Below are positions 50,667 through 60,036 of a stretch of DNA of 64,000 bases, one piece after another. The notes under the pieces were generated by a model that ran no database searches, was not told the origin of the DNA, and worked only from the letters and a program-made list of their open reading frames with translations. Both the position numbers and the translations under genes were made by a program. Source of the DNA: a candidate division WOR-3 bacterium (GTDB lineage: Bacteria > Hydrothermota > Tepidihabitantia > Tepidihabitantales > Tepidihabitantaceae); the NCBI GenBank assembly GCA_024653355.1, contig JANLFQ010000001.1:248001-312000 (forward strand). Reading direction: 5' to 3'. Position 1 is the first letter of the stretch. Every line of letters starts with the position of its first letter.

Positions 50667-53600
50667 TGATGACCGGGTTGGGGATTTTGTTTCTTGTCTT
50701 TAACGCGTCCAGTTTAATGGACAGTCCGGTTGCGGTTTCGGTGCACGAGCGGACATTGAATATCACTGTAACACCTGAGGAGTCGATTAGCGCTAATGCG
50801 ATTCTTGTGCCCGCACCGGGCGCAATTTTGCCGGCAGTTTCTTCAGCGCAAAATTGTCAGTGGTTCTTTGGCAGGGTGATGAACGCCGGCGGAATTGAGG
50901 TTGTGCCGCTGATTGTTGTGCCGGAAGGGGATAAAAAAGCGGAGTTGAAACTGGATTTGACAACAGCGCTTGACAGGGGTTTGGTAAATAACCCGATGGT
51001 GCAGTTGTTATTTCCCTGGTTGAGCGGTTGGGAAGTGAGTAATGAACAGGGTTATCTGATTATTGTGCCGGACGACTTCTATGAGAAAGTTCTGCCTTTA
51101 GCCCGCTGGAAGGAACTTAAAGGTTTTAAGGTGTGGATAAAGAAGACATCAGAGACTGGAACGCAGCGCGATGAGATAAGGAATTTCATTCGCAATGCCT
51201 ATCTGAACTGGACACCGAAACCGACTTATGTGCTCCTGGTCGGCGCAATAAACAAAATTCCCGCTTTCCCGACTCCGGGTGCGACTTCGTGCGTAACCGA
51301 CCACACATACTCACTGGTAGACGGTGATGACCATCTTGCGGACCTGTTTGTCGGCAGGCTGCCTGCCGCCAATGGGTCAGAACTGGACTGCATTGTGGCG
51401 AAGATTGTCAATTACGAATCAAACCCTTATATGGCAGATACCAGTTGGTTTCATCAAGCGTTGATGGTCGGCACAAGTTATCAGGAAGGCGGCACACCCG
51501 CGGTTACAGCACTGGTCACAAAGCGACGCATCCGCGAGTATCTTTTTAATCGTGGTTTTAATAAAGTTGATACGGTATTCTATCCGCCCACGCTTTCTGG
51601 TCGGGGACCGGTTGACAGCGCGGTCAACTCCGGAGTTTCTTTTATCAATGGCAGAGGCTGGGGGCAGACAAGGATGTGGAACTACCCGCAGTTTGAGATC
51701 AACGATGTTTACAACCTGAACAATGGATGGAAGTTGCCGGTAATTACCAGTCTGTACTGCGGCACCGGAAATTACGGTGCGAACCCATGTTTTGGTGAGG
51801 CGTGGCTGAGGGCGGGAACACCAACCAGTCCCAAGGGAGGAGTTGCTTTCTGGGGGACATCTTATACCGGTACCTCAACCCGCTGGAACAACTGTATGGA
51901 CTACGGAATTTATCGGGCGATATTTGACCGTAAAGTCACCACCCTGGGACCGGCGATGTACTGCGGAAAGATTGAGCAGTTGATAAACTTCCCTCTGCCC
52001 GAAGACTCTTCGGACCTGATTCTATATTTTTACACTTACAACCTTCTGGGTGACCCATCAATGGAGATGTGGACCACGGTGCCCAGAGAGATTACCGTTT
52101 CCTACCCAACGGTCTATCCCACCGGCAACATCTCATTTCCGGTTTATGTGCAGGACAGTTATGGCAATCCGGTAACAGACGCTCTGGTGTGTCTTTACAA
52201 ATCGGGTGAGGTGCATTCGGTGCTGCGTACCAACAGTTCGGGCTGGGCACGGTTTAATATTACCACAACCACGTCGGATACGCTCTTTGTGACCGTTACC
52301 GGGGAAAATCTTAAACCCCATCTGGGTTTCAGTCGCGGTGAACAGAGGGGAGTTCTGGTGGGCGTTGCTAATTGCGCGCCGGAGACTGTCCAACCTGCCG
52401 AGTTAGCCACTGTTTCGGTAACCTTGAAAAATTTTGGTGTTGCGCAGCCGGCGCAGAATGTCCAGGCAACCCTTTTTTCCCTTGACTCTTTTTCCACGGT
52501 TGCGGATTCAATGCGCTCATACGGTTCAATCAATCCTGGGGAAGAAAGAACCGCTGCGCCGTTTGTGGTTCAGATTGCACCATCATGTACCAGTAAGCAA
52601 CGAGTAAATTTTGGGTTGAGGATAACAAGTGGTGACAGTGTCTGGACAACGGGTTTCTCATTGGATGTTGTCGGTCCGACGGTGGCGGTAACCGGTTTAA
52701 CGGTCTACGATGTTAATGGATTTCTTGACCCGGGCGAGACAAGAGAGTTGTCAATACGGGTGCTGAATCGCGGTGATAGGGAAGCGCAAAATGCGACGGG
52801 AATTCTACGTTCTTCTAACAACCGGGCGATAACGGTTGTTGACTCCACAGGGTATTACGGCACGGTTGGTGTTGGTGCGACCGGAGAAAACAGCGCCGAC
52901 CGGTTTGTAGTAAGTGCGGCACCAGACATCGGTGTTGGGCGAAAGTTTCTCTTATGGCTGGTTTTCAGGGGTTCGGATGGTTTTGAGCAGAAAGTAGGAT
53001 TTCCGATTACGGTTGGTCAGCCGGGTCCGAGCGCGCCAACAGGTCCAGACTATCACGGATATTACGGCTACGACGATACCGATATCGGTTATCAGGAGCG
53101 ACCGGTTTACGACTGGGTGGAAATTGACCCGGGGCAGGGTGGTTCTGGCACCCGTGTTGAACTGGGCAATGACCAGGCGGTGCCGGTTGATTTACCTTTT
53201 ACCTTCAAGTTCTATGGAACTGAGTATCGGATTATCTCAATTGCTGACAACGGTTACATCGCGATGGGCAGCACAAATTTCAGCGACCAGTACAATTGGC
53301 ACATCCCTTCGGCTCAAGGACCGGACGGCTTGATAGCGGTGTTCTGGGACGATTTTCGGACTGACACATTGGGAGCACCCGGGGTTTTCTACTATTACGA
53401 CGAGCCGAATCATCGTTTTATTGTTGAGTGGAGCCGGGTGTATCATATTCACGGTTTTCGAAGGCCCTATGTCGGTGAGCAGCAAACATTCCAGGCGATT
53501 CTTTTTGACCCGGCTTATCATCCAACGAAGACCGGCGATGGTGCAGTGGTTTTTCAGTATCTCTTTGTTCAGAACGACGACAGTCTGTGGGAGAATAGTC

Positions 53601-54052
53601 ACAACTATGCTACGGTTGGTATTCAGAGCCCGAGCCACAACGATGGCTTGGAATGGACATTTGCCGGAAGTTATCCCGTAACCGCGGCTGAAGTTGTGCC
53701 GGGGCGGGCGATTAAGTTCACAACCAATCCGCCCGATACATTCACCTTTATCAGTGAAAACAAGGGCAGACATTTCCCCGTCTGTTTTGAAGCGAAACCA
53801 AATGTTGCCCGGACGAGTGTTGCGTTTTTTGTCCGTGGTATAGAGGAAGCCGCGTTGCAGATTTTTGATGTTACAGGAAGGCAGGTGCGAGAGTTTGAAG
53901 TGCCCAACGCTCAACCGCAAAGTTTTTTCTGCTGGGATTTAAAAGACAACAAAGGTAAGAATGTTTCCGGTGGCGTTTATCTGGTGCGGTTGACGGGAAC
54001 AAGCCGCGCTGGTAAAATTTTATTGAACAGGGTGGTTGTCGTTGTTCGTTAA
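50666..54052 (+). CDS. C25-family protein lacking the catalytic His, with T9SS-type C-terminus
   Basis: 1128 residues from the ATG at 50666 (another frame extension to 50621 lies inside the previous gene and would destroy the signal peptide). Signal LGILFLVFNASSLM; gingipain-like domain with GTSYQEGGTPAV; at the position of the catalytic His (YxGHG in gingipains) it has INGRGWGQ, so Arg330, while the Cys is kept (Cys365 in SLYCGTGN). Then Ig-like and CARDB-like repeats (NGFLDPGETRELSIRVLNRG), the 220-residue shared module (HGYYGYDDTDIG to VVPGRAIKFT) and a FlgD/T9SS-type end (LQIFDVTGRQVREF, WDLKDNKGKNVSGGVYLVRL). Probably a non-catalytic surface protein. Confidence 0.75.
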   Translation: MMTGLGILFLVFNASSLMDSPVAVSVHERTLNITVTPEESISANAILVPAPGAILPAVSSAQNCQWFFGRVMNAGGIEVVPLIVVPEGDKKAELKLDLTTALDRGLVNNPMVQLLFPWLSGWEVSNEQGYLIIVPDDFYEKVLPLARWKELKGFKVWIKKTSETGTQRDEIRNFIRNAYLNWTPKPTYVLLVGAINKIPAFPTPGATSCVTDHTYSLVDGDDHLADLFVGRLPAANGSELDCIVAKIVNYESNPYMADTSWFHQALMVGTSYQEGGTPAVTALVTKRRIREYLFNRGFNKVDTVFYPPTLSGRGPVDSAVNSGVSFINGRGWGQTRMWNYPQFEINDVYNLNNGWKLPVITSLYCGTGNYGANPCFGEAWLRAGTPTSPKGGVAFWGTSYTGTSTRWNNCMDYGIYRAIFDRKVTTLGPAMYCGKIEQLINFPLPEDSSDLILYFYTYNLLGDPSMEMWTTVPREITVSYPTVYPTGNISFPVYVQDSYGNPVTDALVCLYKSGEVHSVLRTNSSGWARFNITTTTSDTLFVTVTGENLKPHLGFSRGEQRGVLVGVANCAPETVQPAELATVSVTLKNFGVAQPAQNVQATLFSLDSFSTVADSMRSYGSINPGEERTAAPFVVQIAPSCTSKQRVNFGLRITSGDSVWTTGFSLDVVGPTVAVTGLTVYDVNGFLDPGETRELSIRVLNRGDREAQNATGILRSSNNRAITVVDSTGYYGTVGVGATGENSADRFVVSAAPDIGVGRKFLLWLVFRGSDGFEQKVGFPITVGQPGPSAPTGPDYHGYYGYDDTDIGYQERPVYDWVEIDPGQGGSGTRVELGNDQAVPVDLPFTFKFYGTEYRIISIADNGYIAMGSTNFSDQYNWHIPSAQGPDGLIAVFWDDFRTDTLGAPGVFYYYDEPNHRFIVEWSRVYHIHGFRRPYVGEQQTFQAILFDPAYHPTKTGDGAVVFQYLFVQNDDSLWENSHNYATVGIQSPSHNDGLEWTFAGSYPVTAAEVVPGRAIKFTTNPPDTFTFISENKGRHFPVCFEAKPNVARTSVAFFVRGIEEAALQIFDVTGRQVREFEVPNAQPQSFFCWDLKDNKGKNVSGGVYLVRLTGTSRAGKILLNRVVVVVR

Positions 54053-54070
54053 CAAGAAAGGAGTGTTATT

Positions 54071-55360
54071 ATGAAGAGGTTTGCCTTAATCCTAAGTTTT
54101 TTAGCAATTTTCGCGTCTTCCTGGGCGCTCATCTTTCACGGTGTGGCAACGCCGCCCGGTGGCGAGCACGCCTGGGTGGTGACGATTGAAACTACCGGCG
54201 TGTTTCACTCCACCGATTTTGGTCTATCCTGGGAACCGGTCGACATTCCGACAATACGGGACTTTTTCGATGTTTTCTTTTTAACACCGGATTCGGGCTG
54301 GACCTGTGGCAGGTCTGGTGACATCTGGCGAACAACCAATGGCGGCGATAGCTGGTCAAGGGTAAATCTTGGCGGTCCAAAGCATGCGGCACGCATCAGG
54401 TTTTTTGACCCCGAGTTCGGCTGGGCAGCAGGCGGTGACATTGTTCAGTTAAAAAGTACCACCGCCGGTGCCGAGTGGGAACAGGTTTTTTTGCGCGTGC
54501 CACCGTTTCCTGCCGGCGACTCCGCTGAGTTCCAGGGGGTCTGGTTTATTAACCGTGATTATGGCTGGCTGGTTGCCGGACACTGGCCCAGTGGAGATAC
54601 ATTTTTAGGTGGTCAGGGAATTATTGCTCGAACAAGGGATGGAGGTATTGCGGAAAACTGGGAGGTGGTGCGGCGCGATAACAACTACGACTTTTACGAT
54701 GTTTATTTTGCAGACAGTTTGCGAGGCTGGGTTGTAGGCGGTGATGACCGCAATTTCCGGGCAGTGGTTTTACATACGACCGATGGCGGAAACACCTGGG
54801 TTGAGCAGACAGTTCCGGCTGAGGCTCGGTTTCTGCGGGCGTTGAAGTTTGTCAGTCCAACAAAGGGTTGGGCTTGTGGCAGGAACGGTACAATAATCTA
54901 CACTTCAGACGGCGGAAACACCTGGGTTAGCCAGTTTTCAGGTGCTGAGAGCACACTTTTTGACATCGACTTTGCCGATTCACTGCGCGGGATGGCGGCG
55001 GGTAACGGTGTTGTGGTTAAAACGATTGATGGTGGTGCAAACTGGCAGGTCTGTCTTAGTGGATTGCAGGAACAGAGTAATGGGCGGTTGTTTAACGGGC
55101 AGGCTATTCGGTGTCTCGCGACAATGGGGCGCAGGATAACTTTCATAATCGATGAGCAAAATCGTAATGGCGCGATTGAGATTTATGACATGTTCGGACG
55201 CCAGGTGGCAACGGTTAAGACCGGTGCCAACAGAAAGTTTGTTGTCTGGAATGGCAGTGGTTTTGATGGTCAGCCGGTTAAAACCGGTGTGTATTTCTGC
55301 CGATTGCCGGGTGTTTCGTCGGGTGTCAAATTTGTTCTAATCGGAAGCGAAGGTAAATGA
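54071..55360 (+). CDS. Secreted Ycf48/BNR-type propeller with T9SS-type sorting domain
   Basis: 429 residues: signal peptide (FALILSFLAIFASSWA), six to seven BNR-type repeats (RTTNGGDSW, HTTDGGNTW, YTSDGGNTW, KTIDGGANW among them) to about residue 335, and an 85-residue C-terminal domain with IEIYDMFGRQVATV, FVVWNGSGFDGQPVKTGVYF and a KFVLIG end, the T9SS/FlgD-Ig type. AAAGGAG at 54056-54062 supports the ATG. It lies between two C25-family genes and overlaps the second by 4 bp. Probably a surface adhesin or scaffold. Confidence 0.75.
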   Translation: MKRFALILSFLAIFASSWALIFHGVATPPGGEHAWVVTIETTGVFHSTDFGLSWEPVDIPTIRDFFDVFFLTPDSGWTCGRSGDIWRTTNGGDSWSRVNLGGPKHAARIRFFDPEFGWAAGGDIVQLKSTTAGAEWEQVFLRVPPFPAGDSAEFQGVWFINRDYGWLVAGHWPSGDTFLGGQGIIARTRDGGIAENWEVVRRDNNYDFYDVYFADSLRGWVVGGDDRNFRAVVLHTTDGGNTWVEQTVPAEARFLRALKFVSPTKGWACGRNGTIIYTSDGGNTWVSQFSGAESTLFDIDFADSLRGMAAGNGVVVKTIDGGANWQVCLSGLQEQSNGRLFNGQAIRCLATMGRRITFIIDEQNRNGAIEIYDMFGRQVATVKTGANRKFVVWNGSGFDGQPVKTGVYFCRLPGVSSGVKFVLIGSEGK

Positions 55361-58300
55361 AAAACCGGTTGGTAAGTTTCTTTTTAATTCTGGGGTTAGG
55401 TTTTGCCGAACAAGGTGCAAGGTATCTTATAATCTCCCATCCTGCCTATATCCCGATAGTTCAACCGCTCGCCGAATGGAAGACAAAGAAAGGGGTGAAG
55501 GCAAAGGTCGTTTCTGTATCTGAAATTGGTTCAACCCCTGCGCAAATCCAGGCTTATATTCGGAATGCTTATAACAACTGGCCCATAAAACCGGAGTTTG
55601 TGCTTTTAGTTGGTTCACCCAGTCAGATTCCAAGTTACGGTAATTCTACCGACTGTTATTACGGCGATATGGGCGGAGATTATAAAATGGAGATTTCGGT
55701 CGGCAGGTTTTTTGCGATGAACGCCCGGGAGTGCAGTACAATGGTTGCCAAGGTCATTACCTATGAGAAACCGGACCTGCAAGCCATTGACACTCTTTAC
55801 TTTCTTAAAGGGACAACGGTGGTAAACGAGGATCAACCACCCGACCCTTATTATCAGCCGGATTCCAGACTGGTGCGAAGTTACTGGCAGAATGCGGGCT
55901 ATGTTTTAACCGAAAGTCTGTTGAACATTGCCGGGCACAACACCAGTAATGTAAACGCTGCCGGCATTGATGGCAGAATGTTTATCACTTACCGGGGACA
56001 GGGGGTTTATGACTGGTGGTCGCCTTTTAATGGTGTGGACCCTTCAACCTGGAATAACGGGGCAAAGTTACCAATTGTGGTTTCGGGCACCTGTGCAATG
56101 ATTGACCTTTCTCCTTATGGCGGAGGACAACACGGCGACCGATTTGTTCGGGCAGGCACACCGACAGCGCTCGGTGGTGTAATTGCCTATTTTGGAACAA
56201 CAAATAGCGGGTCACACATTTCGGACCGGCGCGGTGCCTGTTATCGGGGTTTTTTTACCGCCCTGTTTCAGGAAGGTGAGTACCGTCTTGGTCCGGCAAC
56301 GCTGCGGGGCAGGTTCTGGGTTGATTCAATTTTCCACGAGCAGGCGCGTTATCTGGAGTGGAATCTCCTTGGTGACCCGGAGTTGTGCGTCTGGACCGGT
56401 GTTCCAAGAATGGTTACAGTGGTGTTTGATTCGGTAATTGAGATGGCACCGCAGGAGATGGTTGTGACCGTTTTACAAAACGGGGTTCCGGTTGCCGGTG
56501 CGGTGGTGTGTCTCTCGATGGATAGCACAATCTATGCGGTCGATACAACCGATTTTCAAGGAGAGGCTCGCATCTTGGTGAATCCGTACCACATCGGGAC
56601 GATGGATTTGGTTGTTACCGGGAGAAATATCCTGCCTTACGAGGGACAGGTACGGGTTATTGCCAGCGGCATGCCGTTTATCGTTACCGTGGGCAGTTCG
56701 ATTTACGATTTTGGGGGAAATCATGATGGCAGGATTAATCCCGGGGAGCGGTTTGGGTTGACAGTCAGATTGAAAAATGTTGGTGATGTTAGCGCTACCG
56801 GTGTCACCGGTCTGTTAAGGGTGTCGTCATCCGCGGTGCAGGTATTTGATAGCGTATCAAGCTACGGGACAATAGCACCAGACTCAACGGGAGATGGTGA
56901 TCAGTATGAATTGTGGGTTGACAGTTTGGTGCCCGATGGGTTTGTTATCCCGGCAACGATTCTGGTGCGGGATGATGTTGGAGACTCCTGGAACTGTTCA
57001 ATTAATATGTTTGTGCGGGCGGGTTTAATCAGAGTTAACACCGCGTTCTTTCTTGATTCGCTCCCCGGAGGAAACGGAAATGGCAGAGTGGGACGAATGG
57101 AAGCAGGTCGGGTTCAGGTGGCACTGATAAATCAAGGTGGTGGAGCGCTTGACAGAGTGCAGGGGATTATTACCTGCCTAGATACGAATGTGGCGGTTGT
57201 AGATTCTTCCGGTTATTATGGCAGGATTGACTCGGGTGCGATAAACCTTGGTTCGCGGGACCGGTTTGCGATTTCTGCGGGACCGGGGCTTATGCGAAAC
57301 CAACCGGTACGTTTTTTTGTGAGGGTTCAGGGAGATGGTGGTACATACCATTATTCCGATACATTTAGTTTTGAACTATCAGGCGAAGAGGGGGTCCCAA
57401 GCGAACCAACCGGTCCTGATGGTTATGGGTACTGGTGTTATGACGACACCGATACCGCTTCAGGGCAGGCACCGATTTACCAGTGGCTGGAACTGGCACC
57501 GCCCGGACCAGGGCTGGTGATTCCCGGCGTTTCCGATTCGGATGCGGTGACAATAACATTAGCCATGCCGTTTACATTTCAGTATTATGGCACAAGAGAC
57601 AATTTTGTTTCAATTTGTTCCAACGGCTTTCTGACACTGGGATATACCACTTATCGTTTTGGCTCCAATCGGCCGATTCCAGATACCGCTGGACCGCCTT
57701 TAATGATTGCGCCTTTCTGGGACGATTTGAATCCCGATGAAACCCGCAATGGATACGGAACCGCATACCAGTATTTTGACACCGCAAATCACCGCTGGAT
57801 TGTTGAGTTTAAAGATTTTGCACATTACAATCAGCCTAACATTCGAGAGAGTTTTCAGGTAATCTTTTATGACCCGGTTTACTTTCCGACGCCAACCGGA
57901 GATGGTGAGATAGTATTTCAATATCAACGTGTTTCGCTTGGGTCAAGTTGTACTGTTGGTATTGAAGACGGAACAGAAACGCGCGGCATCCAGTATCTTT
58001 ATAACAACAGTTATGCTCCTACCGCTGCCTATCTTCAGGCGAACCGGGCGATAAAATTCACTACCAACCCGCCCCGAAACATCGTAAGTCCCTGGCTGGT
58101 GCTTTCTGGTGTTCAGGTGAGCGATACCCTTGAGGGCAATGGCAATGGACTATGGGAAGCGGGCGAACGGTTGGAGGTTGCCGTTTTTCTGCAAAATCGG
58201 GGTAGTTATGACGCAGTCAACAGCGTGATTGCTCTGAATTCAGGGGATGGCGATGCGGTTATTTACGATTCAATCTCGGTTCTGGGGTTGATTCCTCCGG

Positions 58301-58749
58301 GCACGACCGTTAACAACATTACCAATCCGTTTCGTTTGGAGATTGTGCCTCAGCCGGCAGATTCTATTCTTGAGTTTAGCCTGAGAGTTCAGGCAGAAGG
58401 GTACATCACTTTAACCTACTTTTCACTCGGGATTTCGGGTTTAACCGGCGTAGAGGAAAAACCGACCGGGTTAAATAAATTCGGAATGGAAAAAATAAGG
58501 CCCAATCCACTCAGGGGTTCTACGGTAGTTTATTATGCTCTTGCTCAAGCCGCACAGGTGGATTTGGCTTTGTTTGATGCTCTGGGTCGAAGGGTCAAGA
58601 CAATTGAACGCGGTGTCAAGCCCGCTGGTGGGCATCAGGTTCGTCTTTCTTGCGATGGACTTTCCAATGGGGTCTACTTCTGCCGACTTCGGGCAAAAGA
58701 TGATAAGGGAGAGAGGAAGTTTATTCAGAAGGTGCAGTTTGTTCGTTGA
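55357..58749 (+). CDS. C25-family protein with His-to-Gln change, CARDB repeats and T9SS sorting domain
   Basis: 1130 residues with a short signal peptide (LVSFFLILGLGFAEQGA) and no propeptide: the C25 domain starts almost at once (ARYLIISHPAYIPIVQPLAE). Catalytic His is replaced (Gln215 in TYRGQGVYDWW) while Cys246 is kept (VSGTCAMID). Three CARDB-like repeats follow (HDGRINPGERFGLTVRLKN, NGNGRVGRMEAGRVQVALIN, NGNGLWEAGERLEVAVFLQN); the shared 220-residue module (YGYWCYDDTDT to LQANRAIKFT) lies between the second and third. The end is a T9SS sorting domain (IRPNPLRGSTVVYY, LALFDALGRRVKTI, NGVYFCRL). Likely a pseudo-peptidase used for binding or assembly. Confidence 0.78.
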   Translation: MKNRLVSFFLILGLGFAEQGARYLIISHPAYIPIVQPLAEWKTKKGVKAKVVSVSEIGSTPAQIQAYIRNAYNNWPIKPEFVLLVGSPSQIPSYGNSTDCYYGDMGGDYKMEISVGRFFAMNARECSTMVAKVITYEKPDLQAIDTLYFLKGTTVVNEDQPPDPYYQPDSRLVRSYWQNAGYVLTESLLNIAGHNTSNVNAAGIDGRMFITYRGQGVYDWWSPFNGVDPSTWNNGAKLPIVVSGTCAMIDLSPYGGGQHGDRFVRAGTPTALGGVIAYFGTTNSGSHISDRRGACYRGFFTALFQEGEYRLGPATLRGRFWVDSIFHEQARYLEWNLLGDPELCVWTGVPRMVTVVFDSVIEMAPQEMVVTVLQNGVPVAGAVVCLSMDSTIYAVDTTDFQGEARILVNPYHIGTMDLVVTGRNILPYEGQVRVIASGMPFIVTVGSSIYDFGGNHDGRINPGERFGLTVRLKNVGDVSATGVTGLLRVSSSAVQVFDSVSSYGTIAPDSTGDGDQYELWVDSLVPDGFVIPATILVRDDVGDSWNCSINMFVRAGLIRVNTAFFLDSLPGGNGNGRVGRMEAGRVQVALINQGGGALDRVQGIITCLDTNVAVVDSSGYYGRIDSGAINLGSRDRFAISAGPGLMRNQPVRFFVRVQGDGGTYHYSDTFSFELSGEEGVPSEPTGPDGYGYWCYDDTDTASGQAPIYQWLELAPPGPGLVIPGVSDSDAVTITLAMPFTFQYYGTRDNFVSICSNGFLTLGYTTYRFGSNRPIPDTAGPPLMIAPFWDDLNPDETRNGYGTAYQYFDTANHRWIVEFKDFAHYNQPNIRESFQVIFYDPVYFPTPTGDGEIVFQYQRVSLGSSCTVGIEDGTETRGIQYLYNNSYAPTAAYLQANRAIKFTTNPPRNIVSPWLVLSGVQVSDTLEGNGNGLWEAGERLEVAVFLQNRGSYDAVNSVIALNSGDGDAVIYDSISVLGLIPPGTTVNNITNPFRLEIVPQPADSILEFSLRVQAEGYITLTYFSLGISGLTGVEEKPTGLNKFGMEKIRPNPLRGSTVVYYALAQAAQVDLALFDALGRRVKTIERGVKPAGGHQVRLSCDGLSNGVYFCRLRAKDDKGERKFIQKVQFVR

Positions 58750-58773
58750 TAGATGGTGAGAAATGAGGTCAAA

Positions 58774-59157
58774 ATGAGAAGGGCGTTGGTTTTCGTGGTT
58801 CTTGGGCTCGTGGGGGTAGGCGTTCATTTTGGGTGCAGTTCCGGACTTCCACCCCGACAGCCTCAAATATTTGCCCGTCGGGATAGCGGTGCAATCGGGG
58901 ACACAATTAGAATACGCATTTACACAGTTGACCCCGAAGACCAGATGATAACTTACTGGATTGAATGGGGCGATACCTCAGTACCGCAATGGTCTTACTT
59001 TTTCCTGAGCGGTGATACAATTGAGCGCACCCATATCTATCATATTCCTGGCACCTATTTTATCCGGGTCAAGGCACGGGATATCGACCGAAATGAGTCG
59101 CCCTGGTCGGAAAGTTTTAAGATGAGAATAACCGATACTATCACGCCCGGCAATTGA
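58774..59157 (+). CDS. Small lipoprotein with a PKD-like domain
   Basis: 127 residues from the ATG at 58774, which gives a standard lipoprotein signal (ALVFVVLGLVGVGVHFGC, lipidated Cys); an ATG at 58753 would add seven residues. The rest is one domain with IYTVDPEDQMITYWIEWGD and HIYHIPGTYFIRVKARD, the PKD pattern found in surface proteins. It is the last gene of the pgs operon, 24 bp after the C25 gene. Role unknown, possibly an outer-membrane partner of the proteins encoded before it. Confidence 0.75.
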   Translation: MRRALVFVVLGLVGVGVHFGCSSGLPPRQPQIFARRDSGAIGDTIRIRIYTVDPEDQMITYWIEWGDTSVPQWSYFFLSGDTIERTHIYHIPGTYFIRVKARDIDRNESPWSESFKMRITDTITPGN

Positions 59158-59211
59158 CACTGCTCGATTAGGTTTTATTTGGCACCAGCGAAAAATTTTA
59201 CGGCGTTGCCA

Positions 59212-59239
59212 TTGACTTGCCTTGCAGAACAAATTTAAT
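59212..59239 (+). promoter_or_regulatory. Promoter of mazG
   Basis: TTGACT (59212-59217), 16-bp spacer, TTTAAT (59234-59239). The predicted start is about 5 nt before the ATG at 59251; no ribosome-binding site is present. Confidence 0.6.
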
Positions 59240-59250
59240 AGACTCAACAT

Positions 59251-60036
59251 ATGTTCAATGAACTACTAAAGGTGATAAAGACCTTACGAAAGAAGTGTCC
59301 GTGGGACAGAAAGCAGAGTTTAAGTTCAACCCGCCCTCTTTTAATAAATGAAGTGTTTGAGCTCGATGAAGCGCTCCGCCGGAAGGATAAAGCAGCGATA
59401 CAGGAAGAGCTGGGCGACTATCTATTTATGGGTTTGTTTCTGGCGCATCTATTAGAAGAAAAAGAGGGTGTAAAACTTGATGATGTTCTTGCCGGCGTGG
59501 TAGAAAAGTTAAAGGTAAGGCATCCGCACATTTACGGAACTGTTAAGGTGAAAGGTGCGGATGATGTCCTGCGGAACTGGGAAGAAATTAAAGCAAGCAA
59601 AGGACGGCGTTCTATCCTTTCCGGGATTCCGATAGGGCTACCGGCGTTACAGCAGGCGCAATTGATTCAGGAGCGATGCCGTCGGGTAGGGTTCGACTGG
59701 GAGGAGTCGGGTGAAGTTCTATTGAAGGTTGAAGAGGAGATTGGGGAATTAAAGAGGGAGTTAAACCGGCGCCGGGTTTACAAAAAGCGAATTAAGGAAG
59801 AGCTGGGCGATTTGCTTTTTGCCCTGGTAAATCTCTGTCGTCACCTCGGGGTTGATGCCGAGGGCGCTTTAAAGGACGCAAACCGAAAGTTTCGGGAGCG
59901 GTTTGAGGTCGTAGAGCAGGGGGTCAAGGAACAAAAAAGAGATTTAAATTCAGTGTCGCTTGAGGAAATGGAGATTCTGTGGCAGCGGGCGAAAAGACGA
60001 AGACCGAAGAGAAAAGTGCAACACCCAGGAATTTAA
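59251..60036 (+). CDS. mazG: Nucleoside triphosphate pyrophosphohydrolase MazG
   Basis: 261-residue cytoplasmic house-cleaning enzyme that hydrolyses NTPs and dNTPs to NMP and PPi. Two MazG domains are visible: the first with KCPWDRKQSLSSTRPLLINE and EELGDYLFMGLFLAHLLEE, the second with KVEEEIGELKREL and IKEELGDLLFALVNLCRHLG, carrying the EExxE/ExxD metal ligands. Length is normal for the two-domain form. Its own promoter makes it a separate unit, with a nearly leaderless message. Confidence 0.95.
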   Translation: MFNELLKVIKTLRKKCPWDRKQSLSSTRPLLINEVFELDEALRRKDKAAIQEELGDYLFMGLFLAHLLEEKEGVKLDDVLAGVVEKLKVRHPHIYGTVKVKGADDVLRNWEEIKASKGRRSILSGIPIGLPALQQAQLIQERCRRVGFDWEESGEVLLKVEEEIGELKRELNRRRVYKKRIKEELGDLLFALVNLCRHLGVDAEGALKDANRKFRERFEVVEQGVKEQKRDLNSVSLEEMEILWQRAKRRRPKRKVQHPGI

